Position numbers and translations under genes: made by a program
The notes under the pieces: model-generated
What the model was told of the DNA's origin: nothing
Database searches by the model: none
Seen by the model: only the letters and a program-made list of their open reading frames with translations
Shown here: piece after piece, positions 8,008-19,759 of the stretch
Layout: every line of letters starts with the position of its first letter
How positions within the stretch are numbered: the stretch's first letter is position 1
Assembly (NCBI GenBank): GCA_002324875.1
Contig: NTJG01000002.1
Coordinates: forward strand, 268,189 to 332,188
Length of the DNA stretch: 64,000 nucleotides
Direction of reading: 5' to 3'
Origin: Lysobacteraceae bacterium NML93-0793
GTDB lineage: Bacteria > Pseudomonadota > Gammaproteobacteria > Xanthomonadales > Xanthomonadaceae

Positions 8008-10167
8008 TCAGCTGAAGATCGCGGGTGCCACCTGCACGCAGTTGCGCCCCTGCCGCTTCGCCGCGTACAGCGCCTTGTCGGCACGTGCGATCGCCTCGGC
8101 CGGCGCCTGTTCGCCCGGCTGGCGGGTCGCGATGCCGATGCTCACCGTCAGGCGCACCCGCTGCCCCTCGTGCCGGACCTCGACGTTTTCGACCGCCGTG
8201 CGCATGCGCTCGCCGATCGCCCGGGCTTCCGCGCCGTCGTGGCCCGGCAACACGGCGATGAACTCCTCTCCGCCGTACCGGCCGAACATGTCGGCCTCCG
8301 ACAGCACGCTGCGCAGGGCCGTCGATACCGCGCGCAGGCAGTCATCGCCGCAAGCGTGTCCGTAGCGGTCGTTGACCGACTTGAAGTGATCGAGGTCGAC
8401 GAACAGCACCGAGACCGGACGCCCGGTGCGCTCGGCATCGGCGAACGTGCGCTCGACCCAGAGGTCGAGCGTGCGCCGGTTCATGGTTCCGGTGAGCGCG
8501 TCGATTTCCGCCGAGCGCCGCAGCTTGACCGCCGTCGCCGCCTGGTCGACCTGCAGCTGGACCAGACGCAGCAGCTCGCCGATCACCGACATTTCCTCGG
8601 TGGTGAATCCCTCGCCACCGGCGCGGCGCAGCAGCAGCACCGCCCAGCCCGGCGCGCGGACCTGCAGCGGCACCAGCGCCTCCATCGCCACCACCGGCCC
8701 ACCGGACGAGGCCTGCACCGGCTGTTGCAAGGCGATGCCCGCCGTCGCCTGGCGGCGCAGGATCAGGCCGCGACGCTGGATCTCGTGCTCGATCGCCGGC
8801 AGCGCATCGGCCGGCTCCACCAGCAGATGATCGCGTCCCTGGTACCCGCGCAACACGGCGACACAGGACTCGTGGGGCACCAGCGGCAGCAGGTGGTCCA
8901 TCAGCAGCCGGAACCCCTGCCAGGGCAACTCGCCCGGATCGAGCCCGTTGAGCTGGGTCTGCAGGGCGGTCGTCAGATTGGCCCGCGCGCGTTCGCGCTG
9001 CATCTTGCGCTCGGTGTCCAGCCGCGCGAGCCGGTCGCGGTCGCGCTGGTCGCGGTAATCGCCGATGCGGCTGATCAGGGCGAGACCCAGCCCGAACACG
9101 AACGCGACCAGCGTCCCCTGATAGGCGAAATGCAGCAGGGCGATGTCGGTCGTCAGCCCCAGGCGCACCAGCGCCATCCACAGCCCGCCGACCAAGGCGA
9201 GCGCCGCCGCGGCCAGCACCCAGGCAGCCAGCCGCACGCCGCGGCGTGTGGCGTCGAACAGCATCGCCAGCGACGCGACCCCCGAGGCGATCCAGCCCAG
9301 CACGGTCAGCGGCCACGCGAGCGGGGCCACCGCTCCCAGGTTGAGCAGGCAAACGGCCGCCAGCAACACCAGCGCGACCGTGATCGCACGCGTCGCCCGT
9401 GCGCCGCGGTGCCCGCGCGGCATCGCGTAAGCCTCGATCAGCCCCTGCACGGCCGCTGCATACAGCAGCGCCAGCGCCGCCATGCCCTGCACGCCCCAGT
9501 AAGCGAACAGCCGTCCCGCGGGCAGGCCGTACAGATGGCCGTTGGCCGCCTGCAGCAACAGCACCAGCGCGAACACCACGCCGAAGAATCCGAGAAACAG
9601 ACGGTCGCGCGACGCGTAGGCGAGTGCCAGCGCCAGCGTGGCCAGCGCGAGCAGCGCGCCGTACAGCGCCGCCGACAGGGCCACGCCGGACCGCTCGATA
9701 CGGCGCACGTCGCCGGCGCGGGCCAGCACCGGCGCGATGTTCGTCTGCAGCATGCCCGCGTAGCGGACGTCGAGCTGGACCGGGCCTTCCCAGTCCGCCG
9801 GCAGCACGAAGCCGTAACCGTTGGGGAACATGCCTTCGTCCTCGCCGACCCGGAAGAAGTCGCGGACCTCGCTGCGCCAGCCGTCATCACGGGTGAGATG
9901 CAGGTCCACGACCGGCTCCCGCGGAAACCACAGCGCCCAGCGTCCCTGGCTGCGTTCGGTCGGCGGCAGGTCGAACCGGAGCTGCACGGTGCGCGCCGCC
10001 TCGCCGAAGGGACCGGCGCTGTCGCCGACGACTTCGACCGGACGCTGCTCGCCCGGTCGCAGCTGGGTCGACGCCACGAGCATCGCGAACAGGCCCACCA
10101 GCAACAGCAGGCACCCCGCCAGCACGACGCGGTGCCCCGGCATCGCATCGGCCGCGTCTAGCGCCAT
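8008..10167 (-). CDS. membrane diguanylate cyclase with 7TM sensor region
   Basis: A 719-residue protein. After an N-terminal hydrophobic anchor comes a periplasmic beta-rich region (about residues 50-180), then seven hydrophobic segments (about 185-400), in the style of 7TMR-DISM receptors. A short coiled coil and a GAF-like region follow (about 420-560), and then a C-terminal GGDEF domain with an intact GGEEF signature. It should make cyclic di-GMP at the inner membrane. The usual RxxD product-inhibition site five residues before GGEEF reads SEAD, so feedback control by this site is probably lost. The ATG at 10167 was chosen over 10251 because GGAGG precedes it. Confidence 0.88.
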   Translation of the reverse strand: MALDAADAMPGHRVVLAGCLLLLVGLFAMLVASTQLRPGEQRPVEVVGDSAGPFGEAARTVQLRFDLPPTERSQGRWALWFPREPVVDLHLTRDDGWRSEVRDFFRVGEDEGMFPNGYGFVLPADWEGPVQLDVRYAGMLQTNIAPVLARAGDVRRIERSGVALSAALYGALLALATLALALAYASRDRLFLGFFGVVFALVLLLQAANGHLYGLPAGRLFAYWGVQGMAALALLYAAAVQGLIEAYAMPRGHRGARATRAITVALVLLAAVCLLNLGAVAPLAWPLTVLGWIASGVASLAMLFDATRRGVRLAAWVLAAAALALVGGLWMALVRLGLTTDIALLHFAYQGTLVAFVFGLGLALISRIGDYRDQRDRDRLARLDTERKMQRERARANLTTALQTQLNGLDPGELPWQGFRLLMDHLLPLVPHESCVAVLRGYQGRDHLLVEPADALPAIEHEIQRRGLILRRQATAGIALQQPVQASSGGPVVAMEALVPLQVRAPGWAVLLLRRAGGEGFTTEEMSVIGELLRLVQLQVDQAATAVKLRRSAEIDALTGTMNRRTLDLWVERTFADAERTGRPVSVLFVDLDHFKSVNDRYGHACGDDCLRAVSTALRSVLSEADMFGRYGGEEFIAVLPGHDGAEARAIGERMRTAVENVEVRHEGQRVRLTVSIGIATRQPGEQAPAEAIARADKALYAAKRQGRNCVQVAPAIFS

Positions 10168-10432
10168 GGACGGCCTCCGGCTCGGGCACGGCGTCGCCGG
10201 ACCGGCCATCGCGCGCCGGCGATCGTGTGCGCGATTGCGCGCATGCAGCACTCCCCGAAAATCCGATGCCCTCGCGCCACCGTCTCGCGGGCGCCCCCTA
10301 CCGCGATCACAGTTTTACCCGACTCCGCGTCACAGAGGCGTTGACGGCCCGGTCGCCCGCGCGCCGCCGGGCTGCAGCGGCTGTCCGTTAAACTGCGCGA
10401 TTCCGTCTTCGATCCACACGAGTCCGCCATCC

Positions 10433-12192
<1,760 letters not shown>

Positions 12193-12196
<4 letters not shown>

Positions 12197-12582
12197 GCCG
12201 CCTGCGCCGGTCGCTGTGGCTGCTGCCGCTGCTGCTGTGGCTGACCGCCTGCGCCGGTCAACACGCGTCCAGTGCGCCGACGCCGCCGTCGGCCGGCGTG
12301 CCGCACGGCGCGCCACCCGCGCTTGCCGACGCGGGCGGCTCACCGCTAGCCCCCGATACCCGCTGCAGCCGCGATGCCGACTGCACGGTCAAGAACGTCG
12401 GCAACTGCTGCGGCGCCTATCCGGCCTGCGTGAGCACCGGTGCCCGGGTCGATCCCGACGCCGTGGCCGCGGACTGCGCGCGCCGCGGCCTGGCCTCGGT
12501 CTGCGGGTTCCGCGAGGTCACCGCGTGCCGCTGCGTCGCCAACCGCTGCGAAGCGGCGCCCCAGGGCGCGCTCGAGCGCTGA
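12193..12582 (+). CDS. small Cys-rich lipoprotein of unknown function
   Basis: A 129-residue protein with a clear lipoprotein signal ([16 protein letters not shown], lipobox LTACAG). After a Pro/Ala-rich linker comes a Cys-rich domain: [37 protein letters not shown] and NRC. These dozen or so cysteines probably form disulfides in the periplasm. I do not recognise the family. The start ATG overlaps the glnS stop as ATGA, so translation is likely coupled to glnS. It could bind a protein or metal; nothing in sequence decides this. Confidence 0.75.
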
Positions 12583-12609
12583 ACGCCCGTCCTCCTTTCA
12601 AGGCTTTCC

Positions 12610-13170
12610 ATGCTGTACGCACAGGTCCATCTCACCCTTCCCGCCTGGGTGCACGAACACGTCGACGCCACGCGCGCCTATCCGGGCGACGCGGACAAGG
12701 TCGCGCTCGCGATCGAACTCTCGCGCCTGAACATCGAGGCGCAGAGCGGCGGGCCGTTCGGCGCGGTCGTCTTCGACGGCCAGGACCGCATCGTCTCGGC
12801 CGGGGTGAACCGGGTGATGCCGCATACCTGTTCGGTCGCGCACGCCGAAACGATGGCCTACATGCTGGCCCAGCAGCGCCTGCAGACGCCGCGCCTCAAC
12901 GAGCGCATCGGCCCGGTGACCCTGGCCACGTCCTCGCAGCCCTGCTGCATGTGCTACGGCGCGACCGTCTGGGCCGGCATCGACCGGCTGCTGATCGGTG
13001 CGCGCTCGGAGGATGTCGAGGCGCTGACGCCGTTCGACGAAGGTCCGCTGCCCGCGGACTGGATCGGCGCGCTGAACCAGCGCGGCATCGAAGTCGTGCG
13101 CGACATCCTGCGCGACGAGGCGCGTGCCGTGCTGCGCACCTACGGCGAGACCGACGGAGCGAAGTACTGA
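12610..13170 (+). CDS. nucleoside/guanine deaminase-like zinc enzyme (CDA fold)
   Basis: A 186-residue cytidine-deaminase-fold protein. The zinc site is seen as HAE (His78, Glu80) and PCCMC (Cys112, Cys115), and GGPFGAVVF marks the substrate pocket. It resembles guanine deaminase-type and general nucleoside deaminases more than TadA, which has a different spacing and a conserved tRNA-binding tail. It lies between the glnS-linked lipoprotein and rlmM, with only one base before the rlmM start, so they are probably one transcript. The true substrate base is uncertain. Confidence 0.8.
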   Translation: MLYAQVHLTLPAWVHEHVDATRAYPGDADKVALAIELSRLNIEAQSGGPFGAVVFDGQDRIVSAGVNRVMPHTCSVAHAETMAYMLAQQRLQTPRLNERIGPVTLATSSQPCCMCYGATVWAGIDRLLIGARSEDVEALTPFDEGPLPADWIGALNQRGIEVVRDILRDEARAVLRTYGETDGAKY

Positions 13171-13171
13171 C

Positions 13172-14299
13172 ATGAGCGATCCCGATCCGAGCACGGCCGA
13201 CGTCGCGCCCGTCCAGTCCGACGACGCCACCGCGTCGCCGGTGCAGCCGATCAGCGGCCTGCTGTGCTACTGCCGTGCGGGCTTCGAATCCGACCTCGCC
13301 GCCGAGCTCACCGAACGCGCGGCGGGCGTGCACGTCGCCGGGTATGCGCAGACGAAACGCGGCGACGGCTACGTGCTGTTCCATTCCGACAACGGCCCCT
13401 CGCTGACCAGCGAACTGCCGTTCCGCGAGCTGATCTTCGCGCGCCAGAAGCTGATGTTGCTGGCCGAACTGCGCGACCTCGACCCCACCGACCGCATCAC
13501 CCCGATCTTCGAGGTGCTGGCCGGCCGCGGCCGCCACGGCGAGCTGCTGGTCGAGCATCCGGATTCCGATGAAGGCAAGCAGCTCGCGGGTCTCGCCCGC
13601 AGCTTCGGCAACGCGCTGCGTCCTGCGCTGCGCAAGCGCGGCTTCCTGAGCCAGAAGGACGAGGCCCGCTTTCCGCGCCTGCACGTGTTCTTCGTCTCGG
13701 GCACCCATGCCTACATCGCGCAGTCGGTGGTGGGCGACAGCGCGCCGTGGCCGATGGGCATTCCGCGCCTGCGCACGCACGCCGATGCGCCGTCGCGCTC
13801 GGCGCTCAAGCTCGAGGAAGCCTTCATGGCGCTGATGACCGAGCGCGAGCGCAACGCCCGCATCAAGCCCGGCATGCGCGCGGTGGATCTGGGCGCGGCG
13901 CCCGGCGGCTGGACCTGGGTGCTCACACGCGAGCACATGCGCGTGAGCGCGGTCGACAACGGCCCGATGCAGGCCGCGCTGATGGACACCGGCCTGGTCG
14001 ATCACCACCGTGTCGACGGGTTCCGCTACCAGCCCGTCGGCGCGGTCGACTGGATGGTCTGCGACATGGTCGAGCAGCCGCGCAAGGTCGCCGAGCGCAT
14101 GGCCACCTGGTTCCGCGAAGGCTGGTGCCGCAATGCGGTCTTCAATCTCAAGCTGCCGATGAAGAAGCGCTGGCAGGAAACGCTGCTGGCGCTCGACCTG
14201 TTCGCCAACAACGCGGGCGAGCACGACAACCTGGTCATCCGCGCGCGCCAGCTGTATCACGACCGCGAAGAGATCACGGTCTACGCCAGCGTCGAGTAA
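13172..14299 (+). CDS. rlmM: 23S rRNA C2498 2'-O-methyltransferase
   Basis: RlmM methylates C2498 of 23S rRNA before ribosome assembly. The 375-residue product has the N-terminal THUMP-like region (GLLCYCRAGFESDLAAEL) and the Rossmann-fold SAM motif DLGAAPGGWTWVL. The catalytic Lys/Asp set is seen in ADGMSDMV-like form as DWMVCDMVEQP, and NLKLPMKKRW gives the final Lys. A start at 13172 just after the deaminase stop, with GGAG upstream, was preferred to the longer frame from 13124. A 25-residue acidic, Asp/Ser-rich tail precedes the conserved part. Confidence 0.93.
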   Translation: MSDPDPSTADVAPVQSDDATASPVQPISGLLCYCRAGFESDLAAELTERAAGVHVAGYAQTKRGDGYVLFHSDNGPSLTSELPFRELIFARQKLMLLAELRDLDPTDRITPIFEVLAGRGRHGELLVEHPDSDEGKQLAGLARSFGNALRPALRKRGFLSQKDEARFPRLHVFFVSGTHAYIAQSVVGDSAPWPMGIPRLRTHADAPSRSALKLEEAFMALMTERERNARIKPGMRAVDLGAAPGGWTWVLTREHMRVSAVDNGPMQAALMDTGLVDHHRVDGFRYQPVGAVDWMVCDMVEQPRKVAERMATWFREGWCRNAVFNLKLPMKKRWQETLLALDLFANNAGEHDNLVIRARQLYHDREEITVYASVE

Positions 14300-14320
14300 A
14301 TCCCGATCGGAGAGTCCGCA

Positions 14321-14662
14321 ATGGCCGCAGGCTGGATCACCGTCGTCGCGCCGTACCTGCCGGAAATCGTCCGGCTGGCACGGCCGATCTTCACCCGCAC
14401 GCCGCCGCCCCTGGTGGACCTCGGCCAGCAGCGGCGCAACGACGTGGTGGATGCGCAGATCGTCGAACTGCAGGACGCGGCGAGCCAGAACGCCGATTCG
14501 ATCGGCAAGCTGGCGGCGGACATGCAGAAGACCATCGAGGCCCTGCACCTGGCCGCCGCGCGCGCCGAGACGCGCCTGGTCCGCGCCCAGGCCCTGGCCC
14601 TCGTCGCCACCACCATCGCCGTCCTGGCATTCAGCCTCGCCGCCTGGGCGCTGGCGCGCTAG
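14321..14662 (+). CDS. small membrane-anchored protein of unknown function
   Basis: This 113-residue protein has a helical, heptad-like centre (about residues 40-88) and one C-terminal membrane segment (ALALVATTIAVLAFSLAAWALA). It is probably a tail-anchored inner-membrane protein with a cytoplasmic coiled coil. The ATG at 14321 has GGAG at 14311-14314. It follows rlmM by 21 bp. No family recognised. Confidence 0.65.
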   Translation: MAAGWITVVAPYLPEIVRLARPIFTRTPPPLVDLGQQRRNDVVDAQIVELQDAASQNADSIGKLAADMQKTIEALHLAAARAETRLVRAQALALVATTIAVLAFSLAAWALAR

Positions 14663-14663
14663 A

Positions 14664-14815
14664 GAAGGTCCGAACTGCTCCACTTTCAACGGTCATTCCC
14701 GCGAACGCGGGAATCCAGCGCCCTGTGTTTTCCAGGCCTGAAGTTGCCGGGGTCCCGCGCGACGGGCCAGACGCTCGGCGAAAGCCGCGGGATGACAGCA
14801 GTGATCCGGACCATC
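14664..14815. repeat. MITE/REP-like inverted-repeat element, copy A
   Basis: It begins GAAGGTCCGAAC two bases after the preceding stop codon and ends with CCGGACCATC as an imperfect inverted copy. Inside are GGTCATTCCCGCG near the left end and GCGGGATGACAGCAGT near the right end, also inversely related. The same set of blocks in the same order is found at 63078-63174. No coding capacity was seen. Confidence 0.65.
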
Positions 14816-15176
14816 CCCGGGACACGCGGAGCGCGTCGCGCCTCCAGAGCCCGGCGTTGACCGAGCACGCGCGCTTCGGCTGCGGATGCGTGAATCCATC
14901 GTCGTCCGGTCGCTCGAACACGTATCAGCCGACGCCCTTCGGGGTAGACCCGGTTGGTCCGGAGCAACCCGGGCACCGTTCCGAGATACGCCGCCGTGCT
15001 CCCGGAGGCAGCGCACGACCGGCCCGGACTCGCGCGACGCTCCGCGTACCTCATACGCAATCCACGCAGGCCGATCCGCCCGACGCCCTACGTCGGCAGG
15101 CCCCGGATCGGCACTGACGCCAAGGCCACATTCCGGCCGCATACTGCGCGCGCCCTCCCCTTCCGGATCCGCCCGC
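14816..15176. other. intergenic stretch without recognised gene
   Basis: These 361 bases separate repeat copy A from the DUF808 gene. Frames are open because of high GC, but no frame gives a recognisable protein or a good ribosome site, and no tRNA or riboswitch fold was seen. The promoter of the DUF808 gene presumably lies at its right end. Confidence 0.4.
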
Positions 15177-16112
<936 letters not shown>

Positions 16113-16127
16113 CCGGGTCTCACCCGG
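16113..16127. terminator. short hairpin between convergent genes
   Basis: CCGGGT and ACCCGG form a 6 bp stem with a CTC loop directly after the DUF808 stop and 12 bp before the stop of the Ubi hydroxylase on the other strand. It is weak, without a T run. Confidence 0.3.
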
Positions 16128-16139
16128 CGCTCCGGTCGA

Positions 16140-17318
16140 TCAGCCGCCGGCGGCCCGCTGCCACAGCAGGCGGTTGAGCGGCGGCAGACCACCTGCGATG
16201 CCGAGCGCATGGCTGCGCAGCAGCGTCGGCAACACCGCATCGTTCGAGTAGACCCGGTTGATGGCGTCGAACGCATGCGCGGCGAGCGTATTCTCGCTGC
16301 GACGTGTGCGCGCCCAGCGCGCGAGCCGCTGCGGCGCATCCCAGAGCGCGTCGCGCTGCAGGGCCTCGCCGACGCTCGCGGCCAGAGCGGCCACGTCGCG
16401 CAGGCCCAGGTTGACCCCCTGTCCGGCCAGCGGATGCACGACGTGGGCGGCATCGCCGACCACGAGCACACGCCCGGCCACCTGGGTGTCGACCAGCTGC
16501 CGACGCAGCGGAAACGCCGCCCGTGCCGAAGCCGGCGCCAGCGCGCCGAGCCGGCCGCCGGACGCGCGCGTGAGCGCATCGGCGAAGGCCGCATCGTCGA
16601 GCGCACGCACACGCTCGGCCTCGTCGGCCGGCAGCGTCCACACGATCGAACTCAAGCCGTCGTCGCAGGGCAACAAGGCCAGTGGCCCACCCGGCAGAAA
16701 CCGCTGCCAGGCCGTGTCCTCGTGCGGATGTTCGCTGCGCACATAGCCGACGACGCCGCTCTGGCCGTAGTCGTGGCCGTCGGCGCCGATCCCGGCGAGC
16801 CGTCGCAGCATCGAGCCCGCGCCGTCGGCCGCGATCGCCAGACGCGCCTCGATGCGGCTGCCCGCGTCGAGCCGAAGCGCGACGCGGTCGTCGGCCGTCT
16901 CCAGCGCCTCGACCGCCGCCGGACTGCGCACCTCCACGCCGGCCGTCGCAAGCTGCGCCCAGAGGCGATCGACCAGCAGGCCGTGTTCGACGATCCAGCC
17001 CAGCTCGCGCAGACCCAGCGCATCGGCGTCGAACCGCAGCTCGCTGCCGCCGCCCGCATCCCAGACCTGCATCCGGCGGTAGGCGTGCGCGCGGGTCGCG
17101 CGCACCGCCGGCCAGACGTCGATCGTCTCGAGCAGGCGGGCATTGTCGTGAGCGAAGGCGTAGACGCGAAGGTCCGGCGCGGCGGCATCCCAGGCCGCCG
17201 GTGGGCGCGCCTCGACCAGCACCACGTCCAGCCCGAGCCGCGCGAGTGCGAGCGCGCAGGCCGCACCCACCACGCCGCCGCCACAGACGACCACGTCGCG
17301 CACAGCGCGGCGGCTCAT
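16140..17318 (-). CDS. UbiH/UbiF/COQ6-family FAD-dependent ubiquinone hydroxylase
   Basis: A 392-residue flavin monooxygenase of the ubiquinone pathway, acting on the benzene ring of a polyprenylated precursor at the inner membrane. It has the dinucleotide motif GGGVVGAACALALARLGL near the start and the second FAD motif VVGDAAHVVHPLAGQGVNLGLRD. The family contains UbiH, UbiF, UbiI and UbiM with different ring positions, and position cannot be told from motifs alone; UbiI-like is likely, since the upstream gene looks like UbiH. Its ATG overlaps the upstream stop as ATGA. Confidence 0.88.
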   Translation of the reverse strand: MSRRAVRDVVVCGGGVVGAACALALARLGLDVVLVEARPPAAWDAAAPDLRVYAFAHDNARLLETIDVWPAVRATRAHAYRRMQVWDAGGGSELRFDADALGLRELGWIVEHGLLVDRLWAQLATAGVEVRSPAAVEALETADDRVALRLDAGSRIEARLAIAADGAGSMLRRLAGIGADGHDYGQSGVVGYVRSEHPHEDTAWQRFLPGGPLALLPCDDGLSSIVWTLPADEAERVRALDDAAFADALTRASGGRLGALAPASARAAFPLRRQLVDTQVAGRVLVVGDAAHVVHPLAGQGVNLGLRDVAALAASVGEALQRDALWDAPQRLARWARTRRSENTLAAHAFDAINRVYSNDAVLPTLLRSHALGIAGGLPPLNRLLWQRAAGG

Positions 17319-18520
17319 GCGGCGCCTCCGCGGCACAGCGCCGGTACGTCGCCGCGATAACCCATCGCACCGCCGGCCAGCATCGCCTGCAGCGCGGCGT
17401 CACGGTCGACGGCGAGCAGACCGAGACTGCGCAGCGGGCGCAGCAGACGCGACGGATTCGAGGTCACCCGCGCCAGGCCGTCGGAGAACGCGAGCGTGCG
17501 GCTGCGGTCCTCCCGGCGACGCGCGGCGTAGCGCTCGAGCAGCGCCGATGCGCCGGGATCGGCCGCATCGGCGACGAGTTCGGCCAGGGTCAGCGCATCG
17601 CGCAGGCCCAGGTTGAAGCCCTGCGCGCCGATCGGGTGCAGGGTCTGCGCGGCATTGCCGACCAGCACCGCGCGCGGCGCCGTCGTCGCCGTCGCCACCA
17701 CGCGCCGGATCGGATAGCGGCTGCGCGGACCGACTGCGATGAACCGGCCCGCACGCCAGCCGAAGGCCGACTGCACGCGCGACAGAAAGGCCGCGTCATC
17801 GAGCGCGGCGACGGCCTCCGCATCCTCCGACGCCACGCCGTGCACCAGGCCGTAGTGCCGGTCGCCACGCGGCAGCAGCGCCGTGGGCCCGCTGTCGGTC
17901 AGGCGCTCGTAGGCGACCCCGTCCGGCGCACGCGCGGCCTGCAGCCGGGCGACGAACAGCGTCTGCCGGTAATCGTGGATGTCGGCCTCGATGCCGAGGG
18001 CGCTGCGCGTGATCGAATCGGTGCCGTCGGCGGCGACGAGCAGCGCCGTGCTGGCGCGCACGACGCCGTCCGGCGTTTCGATGTCGACGGCACGGCGCCC
18101 GTCTTCCACGGGGCCGACCGCGGTCACGCGACCGGGCCGGTAGCGGGTGACGTGGGTCAGCGCCTGCAGCCGCGCTTCCAGCGCCTGGCCGAAGTCGCGG
18201 GCCACGACCACCTGTCCGAACTGCGTGCGCCCGTAAGCCCGGGCATCGAGCCGGACGCGGCCGAAATCGCCGGCGCGGCCGACGTGGATCCGGCGGATCG
18301 GCCCGGACGGCGCCTTCAATGCCTGCAGCACACCGAGCGCGGTCAATGCGTTGACGGTGGCCTCGGCGAAGCTCAGGTTGCGCTGGTCGAAGACGGCCGG
18401 CATCGCCTCCGCGGTCGCCTCGACCAGAGCGGTCCGGACGCCGGCGCGATCGAGTGCGATGGCGAGACTGGCGCCGACGAGGCCGCCTCCGACGATCAGG
18501 ACCTGGTATGCGTGCTCCAT
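17315..18520 (-). CDS. ubiH: 2-octaprenyl-6-methoxyphenol hydroxylase (UbiH)
   Basis: A 401-residue FAD monooxygenase of ubiquinone synthesis. It begins MEHAYQVLIVGGGLVGASLA and carries the UbiH-type second motif GNAAQTLHPIGAQGFNLGLRD, with Asn and Gln-Thr where the other family members have Asp and His-Val. The late SDGLARV block is also UbiH-like. It is the first gene of a two-gene minus-strand operon and diverges from the BtuM-like gene across 86 bp. Confidence 0.88.
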   Translation of the reverse strand: MEHAYQVLIVGGGLVGASLAIALDRAGVRTALVEATAEAMPAVFDQRNLSFAEATVNALTALGVLQALKAPSGPIRRIHVGRAGDFGRVRLDARAYGRTQFGQVVVARDFGQALEARLQALTHVTRYRPGRVTAVGPVEDGRRAVDIETPDGVVRASTALLVAADGTDSITRSALGIEADIHDYRQTLFVARLQAARAPDGVAYERLTDSGPTALLPRGDRHYGLVHGVASEDAEAVAALDDAAFLSRVQSAFGWRAGRFIAVGPRSRYPIRRVVATATTAPRAVLVGNAAQTLHPIGAQGFNLGLRDALTLAELVADAADPGASALLERYAARRREDRSRTLAFSDGLARVTSNPSRLLRPLRSLGLLAVDRDAALQAMLAGGAMGYRGDVPALCRGGAA

Positions 18521-18606
18521 GGCGCGATGATAAGCGCTGGCCGCACGTCGCCGGACGCTCCGCTAGAATGCGGGTCGTGAACCCGTTCGCCGTCTCCGGA
18601 GCCGCA

Positions 18607-19194
18607 ATGACCCCCGTCGCCCGTCGCGCCACCATCCTCGCCCTGCTGGCCGCGCTGATGGCCGCCACCCGCGTGCACCATTTCGGCGCCGTGCCCGATG
18701 CGTCGTGGGCCGTGTTCTTCATCGGTGGCGTCTATCTCGCCACGTGGACGCGCTGGGCGTTTCCCGCGCTGATGACGCTGGCCGTGGCGGTGGATGCGTT
18801 CGTGATCACCAGCCAGGGCCTGTCGTTCTGGACCCACTACTGCGTCTCGCCGGCGTACTGGTGCCTGGTGCCGGCGTACTTCGCGATGTGGGCCGGTGGT
18901 GTCTGGCTGAAGCGGCATCTCGACGGCCCGGCGCTGACGGGTGCGTTGAAACTCGTCGCCAGCCTGGTGGCCTCGGTGGCGGTGTGCCACCTGATCGCCC
19001 AGGGCAGCTTCTACTGGATCAGCAGCAGCGTGGCCGAGCCCAGCCTGGCCGGCTGGTGGAAGAACTACACCGACTGGCTGCTGCCCTACATGCGCGCTGC
19101 TGCGCTGTACGTCGGCGCCGCCGCCGTGCTGCATGTGCTGCTGACGCGCCTGCTGCCGACGCCGGCAACGGCCCGCGCGCTGCACGCCGACTGA
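18607..19194 (+). CDS. btuM: BtuM-like integral membrane protein, probable cobalamin transporter
   Basis: A 195-residue protein with about six hydrophobic segments. The block SQGLSFWTHYCVSPAYWCLV puts a Cys at residue 79. BtuM proteins are solitary ECF-type S components of Gram-negative bacteria that bind vitamin B12 through a conserved Cys (Cys80 in the Thiobacillus protein). Length, membrane layout and Cys position agree. The next gene, 10 bp downstream, is a cobalamin adenosyltransferase, which fits import followed by activation. The ATG at 18607 has GGAG six bases upstream. No B12 riboswitch fits in the short upstream gap. Identification is from pattern and context. Confidence 0.65.
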   Translation: MTPVARRATILALLAALMAATRVHHFGAVPDASWAVFFIGGVYLATWTRWAFPALMTLAVAVDAFVITSQGLSFWTHYCVSPAYWCLVPAYFAMWAGGVWLKRHLDGPALTGALKLVASLVASVAVCHLIAQGSFYWISSSVAEPSLAGWWKNYTDWLLPYMRAAALYVGAAAVLHVLLTRLLPTPATARALHAD

Positions 19195-19204
19195 CCGCGG
19201 CACG

Positions 19205-19756
19205 ATGGGCAACCGCCTTTCGAAGATCTACACCCGCACCGGCGACGACGGATCGACCGGTCTGGGCGACGGTGCACGCGTCGGCAAGGACTCGCTGCGC
19301 GTCGCCGCCTACGGCACCGTCGACGAGGCCAATTCCACCATCGGTCTGCTGCTGGCGACGCAGGTGCCGGACGACATCCGCGATCTGCTGACCACCGTGC
19401 AGCACCAGTTGTTCGATCTCGGCGGCGAGCTGTGCATTCCGGGGCACGCCGCGATCGAGGATGCCGACATCGACGCGCTCGAAGCGCAGCTCGACCATTA
19501 CAACGACGACCTGCCCGCGCTGAAGGACTTCATCCTGCCCGGCGGCGGCGAGGCTGCGGCGCGCTGCCACATCGCGCGCACGGTGGTGCGCCGCGCCGAG
19601 CGCGAGACGGTGGCCCTGTCGCGCACCGACGCCGTGCGGCCGCAGGCGGTGCGTTACCTCAACCGCCTGTCCGATCTGCTGTTCGTGCTGGCCCGCGTGC
19701 TGGCGCGCGCCGACGGCCACGGCGAGGTGCTGTGGCGCCACGAGCGCAGGCGCTGA
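19205..19756 (+). CDS. pduO: cob(I)alamin adenosyltransferase, PduO type
   Basis: This enzyme moves the adenosyl group of ATP onto cob(I)alamin to make coenzyme B12. The 183-residue product has the N-terminal ATP-binding motif TRTGDDGSTGLGDG, the helix-bundle block YGTVDEANSTIGL, the FILPGGGEAAARCHIARTV region and the conserved RYLNRLSDLLFVLAR near the C-terminus. It is of the trimeric PduO/MMAB family, not the CobA/BtuR family. It sits in a likely operon with the BtuM-like gene (10 bp upstream) and the deacetylase gene (3 bp downstream). Confidence 0.93.
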   Translation: MGNRLSKIYTRTGDDGSTGLGDGARVGKDSLRVAAYGTVDEANSTIGLLLATQVPDDIRDLLTTVQHQLFDLGGELCIPGHAAIEDADIDALEAQLDHYNDDLPALKDFILPGGGEAAARCHIARTVVRRAERETVALSRTDAVRPQAVRYLNRLSDLLFVLARVLARADGHGEVLWRHERRR

Positions 19757-19759
19757 GCG

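Noticed and set aside
6716..10161. Long plus-strand frames of 549 and 818 codons over the transporter and cyclase genes
   Set aside because: They oppose the EamA transporter and the GGDEF protein, have Arg/Gln/His-rich low-complexity translations and no start signals.
14886..15176. Longer start for the DUF808 protein
   Set aside because: Family members begin just before the [10 protein letters not shown] block; the extra 97 residues are Arg/Pro/Ser-rich with no ribosome site.
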